From: Bacteroidota bacterium
GTDB taxonomy: Bacteria; Bacteroidota; Bacteroidia; Flavobacteriales; Weeksellaceae
Length of the DNA stretch: 14,219 bases
NCBI GenBank assembly: GCA_023420435.1
Contig: JAEZWE010000087.1
Coordinates: forward strand, 1 to 14,219
Reading direction: 5' to 3'
Below are positions 13,992-14,219 of the stretch, piece by piece. The position numbers and the translations under genes are program-made. Below the pieces are notes generated by a model that saw only the letters and a list, made by a program, of their open reading frames with translations, searched no databases and was not told where the DNA came from. The stretch's first letter is position 1; each line of letters opens with the position of its first letter.

Positions 13992-13998
13992 AAAAAGC

Positions 13999-14219
13999 AT
14001 GAGCAATTTCGTAGATTACGTAAAAATACATTGTACAAGCGGTCATGGAGGTGCTGGTTCAGCACATTTACGCCGTGAAAAATATATTCCCAAAGGTGGT
14101 CCTGATGGCGGAGATGGCGGTCGTGGAGGTCACATTATCATGAAAGGAAATTCTCATGAATGGACTTTATTGCCGCTTCGTTACACCCGTCATGTAAAAG
14201 CACAGCGCGGACAAAACGG
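13999..14219 (+). CDS. obg: Obg-family GTPase, N-terminal part (runs off right edge)
   Basis: The frame is open from an ATG at 13999 to the window end and gives 73 residues. They are the start of the Obg fold, a glycine-rich six-helix polyproline-II domain found only in Obg GTPases: [38 protein letters not shown] and RGGHIIM, with the usual DGGDGGRGG core. Obg (also called CgtA or ObgE) binds the large ribosomal subunit and is involved in its assembly and in stress control. The G domain is beyond the edge. It follows adk after an 84-nt gap filled mostly by the inverted heptad element. Confidence 0.96.
   Translation, partial: MSNFVDYVKIHCTSGHGGAGSAHLRREKYIPKGGPDGGDGGRGGHIIMKGNSHEWTLLPLRYTRHVKAQRGQN

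Noticed and set aside
1..14219. Mobile element, prophage, CRISPR array or defence system
   Set aside because: No transposase, integrase, phage gene, spaced direct repeats or defence-family proteins are visible; all genes have housekeeping or envelope assignments.

Overview
The window is AT-rich chromosomal DNA from a member of the Bacteroidota. It most probably comes from Flavobacteriia near Chryseobacterium or a related Weeksellaceae genus. The evidence is protein style (a Bacteroidota-type TonB with an NKEYGAYVLR N-terminus, a very long signal peptidase I, a DUF5683 protein, a WbqC-like protein), weak Shine-Dalgarno signals, and several perfect matches to the Bacteroidota -7 promoter box TAnnTTTG. 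Genus assignment is inference. I see no insertion sequence, phage gene, CRISPR array, rRNA or tRNA, and the gene content looks like core genome.

Layout. All genes from 1 to 12582 lie on the minus strand and all from 12720 to the end lie on the plus strand. (1) 1-1536: a polyprenyl-phosphate sugar module, made of a DprE1-like FAD oxidase (cut by the left edge) and a UbiA-family prenyltransferase resembling decaprenyl-phosphate phosphoribosyltransferase. (2) 1600-2838: two lipoproteins, lipocalin-like and then OmpA-type, ended by a hairpin terminator. (3) 2896-10094: a long co-directional run in transcription order parA, parB, DUF5683 protein, dapB, lepB, WbqC-like, subtilisin-like protease. 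Most junctions are tight (18 nt, a 4-nt overlap, 11, 54, 51 and 2 nt), and the run ends at a strong terminator. It joins chromosome segregation to cell-wall precursor synthesis and protein export. (4) 10175-11057: an inverted pair of perfect DnaA boxes next to parA, then a TonB energy transducer. (5) 11245-12582: purA with its own terminator and a textbook Bacteroidota promoter. (6) 12696-14219: hpt, adk and the start of obg, read away from purA.

How the genes work together. Hpt makes IMP by salvage, PurA commits IMP to AMP, and Adk converts AMP to ADP, so purA, hpt and adk form an adenine nucleotide neighbourhood with divergent control between purA and hpt. ParA/ParB with nearby DnaA boxes suggest that the window may lie close to the replication origin. 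DapB (diaminopimelate for peptidoglycan), LepB (secretory signal peptide cleavage), TonB, and the two lipoproteins are envelope functions.

The observations most worth following up are the inverted DnaA-box hairpin beside parAB, the mycobacterial-style DprE1/DPPR-synthase pair in a Gram-negative-type genome, and the heptanucleotide repeats flanking adk. Nothing in the window is clearly a new defence or mobile system.
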